This document shows, in pieces, positions 8,359 through 8,991 of a stretch of DNA of 8,991 bases. The position numbers were made by a program, and so were the translations under genes. Numbering within the stretch: the first letter of the stretch is position 1; the number at the start of each line of letters is the position of its first letter. The stretch comes from Pseudomonadota bacterium (GTDB lineage Bacteria; Pseudomonadota; Alphaproteobacteria; Rhizobiales; Xanthobacteraceae): contig JAEYTQ010000413.1 of the NCBI GenBank assembly GCA_023433965.1, forward strand, positions 1 through 8,991, read 5' to 3'. The notes under the pieces were generated by a model. That model was not told the DNA's origin. It made no database searches and saw only the letters and a list, made by a program, of their open reading frames with translations.

Positions 8359-8394
8359 GAACATGGCAGATATGGGCAATATCCTGCTCTGTTC
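8359..8394. repeat. Imperfect inverted repeat between lipA and the glycosylase gene
   Basis: The left arm GAACA-tg-GCAG-ATAT faces the right arm ATAT-c-CTGC-tc-TGTTC across a 5-nt centre (GGGCA). Thirteen base pairs form, interrupted by one 2-nt mismatch and one bulged base. The centre is 39 bp before the glycosylase start codon and 92 bp before lipA. It may be an operator or, in the glycosylase transcript, a leader hairpin. It does not match the alphaproteobacterial LexA box (GTTC-N7-GTTC). No regulator can be named. Confidence 0.4.
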
Positions 8395-8414
8395 TCAGGC
8401 GATTCTCATCTCGA

Positions 8415-8991
8415 ATGGCTCCAGTCCCGAACACTTCACCCGCGCGGCTCGGCAAGCCGCTGAAGCGTGCCTTTTTCGGCCGCAGCGTGCACGAGGTCGC
8501 GCCCGCCCTGATCGGCGCCACCCGTCTGGTCGACGGTGTCGGCGGGGTCATCGTTGAAGTCGAGGCCTATCATCATACCGACCCGGCCGCGCACTCCTAC
8601 CGTGGGCCGACGCCGCGGAACCAGGTGATGTTCGGTCCGCCAGGCTTTGCCTATGTCTACCGCTCCTACGGCATCCACTGGTGCGTGAACTTCGTCTGCG
8701 AGGTGGAAGGCTCGGCCAGCGCCGTGCTGGTCCGCGCGCTGGAGCCGACGCATGGTCTGGCTGCGATGGGTCGGCGGCGGCATCTGCAGGACGTGCATGC
8801 GCTGTGCTCGGGCCCCGGCAAGCTGACCGAGGCGCTCGGCATCACCATCGCGCACAACGGCCTGCCGCTGGACCGGCCGCCGATCGCGCTGCATGCCCGG
8901 ACCGAGGAGTTCGACGTGGCGACCGGCATCCGGATCGGCATCACCAAGGCGGTCGAGCTGCCTTGGCGCTATGGCGTCCGGGGCTCGAAGT
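8415..8991 (+). CDS. DNA-3-methyladenine glycosylase, AAG/Mpg family (3' end cut by window edge)
   Basis: This enzyme of the AAG/MPG family excises alkylated and deaminated purines such as 3-methyladenine, beginning base excision repair. The visible 192 residues include [20 protein letters not shown] (45-64) with the probable catalytic E50 and the aligned Y52, [20 protein letters not shown] (67-86), [11 protein letters not shown] (133-143) and [14 protein letters not shown] (173-186), which in the family lies near the C-terminus. Probably only about 10-15 residues are missing. The ATG at 8415 has no clear Shine-Dalgarno; no in-frame start occurs in the 50 nt upstream, so the start is reasonably sure and translation may be leaderless or weak. 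The frame is open to the right edge. It is transcribed divergently from lipA, and no functional link to its neighbours is apparent. Confidence 0.94.
   Translation, partial: MAPVPNTSPARLGKPLKRAFFGRSVHEVAPALIGATRLVDGVGGVIVEVEAYHHTDPAAHSYRGPTPRNQVMFGPPGFAYVYRSYGIHWCVNFVCEVEGSASAVLVRALEPTHGLAAMGRRRHLQDVHALCSGPGKLTEALGITIAHNGLPLDRPPIALHARTEEFDVATGIRIGITKAVELPWRYGVRGSK

Noticed and set aside
8359..8394. SOS (LexA) box in front of the DNA glycosylase gene
   Set aside because: GAAC and GTTC occur but are about 29 bp apart. Neither GTTC-N7-GTTC nor GAAC-N4-GTTC spacing is present.

Overview
The window looks like ordinary, conserved chromosome of an alphaproteobacterium in the order Rhizobiales (Hyphomicrobiales), most likely Bradyrhizobium or a close relative such as Rhodopseudomonas. 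The evidence is high GC with strong G/C preference at third codon positions, the order dusB(nifR3)-ntrB-ntrC followed by ntrY, a fused ispDF gene, and a lipA gene directly followed by a Coq10/RatA-type START-domain gene. I see no phage, transposon, CRISPR, toxin-antitoxin, tRNA or rRNA sequence, and no GC break suggesting recent transfer.

Region by region: (1) 1-575, minus strand, is the N-terminal, membrane-anchored part of the NtrY sensor kinase; its kinase domain lies outside the left edge. (2) 576-1065 is the largest gap. It holds a possible 47-residue single-pass membrane protein on the plus strand (754-897), an imperfect palindrome upstream of ntrY, and a perfect 11-bp hairpin just after ntrC. 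(3) 1066-4766, minus strand, is the dusB-ntrB-ntrC operon: a tRNA-dihydrouridine synthase, then the nitrogen-sensing kinase and its sigma-54 activator, with an ATGA overlap between dusB and ntrB and 9 nt between ntrB and ntrC. Its leader carries a GCAC-N7-GTGC dyad resembling NtrC binding sites. (4) 4969-6778, plus strand, is ispDF (two steps of the MEP isoprenoid pathway) followed after 4 nt by a stand-alone CinA/PncC amidohydrolase with an unusual basic tail. (5) 6851-8284, minus strand, is the pair lipA and coq10-like gene. (6) 8415 to the right edge, plus strand, is a nearly complete 3-methyladenine DNA glycosylase of the AAG/Mpg family.

The nitrogen genes form one logical unit. NtrB phosphorylates NtrC under nitrogen limitation, and NtrC activates sigma-54 promoters and may control its own operon through the dyad at 4779-4793. 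NtrY, with NtrX presumably beyond the left edge, is a paralogous membrane-bound nitrogen/redox system. The rest is housekeeping metabolism (isoprenoids, pyridine nucleotide recycling, lipoate, ubiquinone) and base excision repair. I did not find an undescribed multi-gene system. The points most worth a second look are the NtrC-like operator, the small membrane ORF, the CinA tail and the palindromes in the intergenic gaps.
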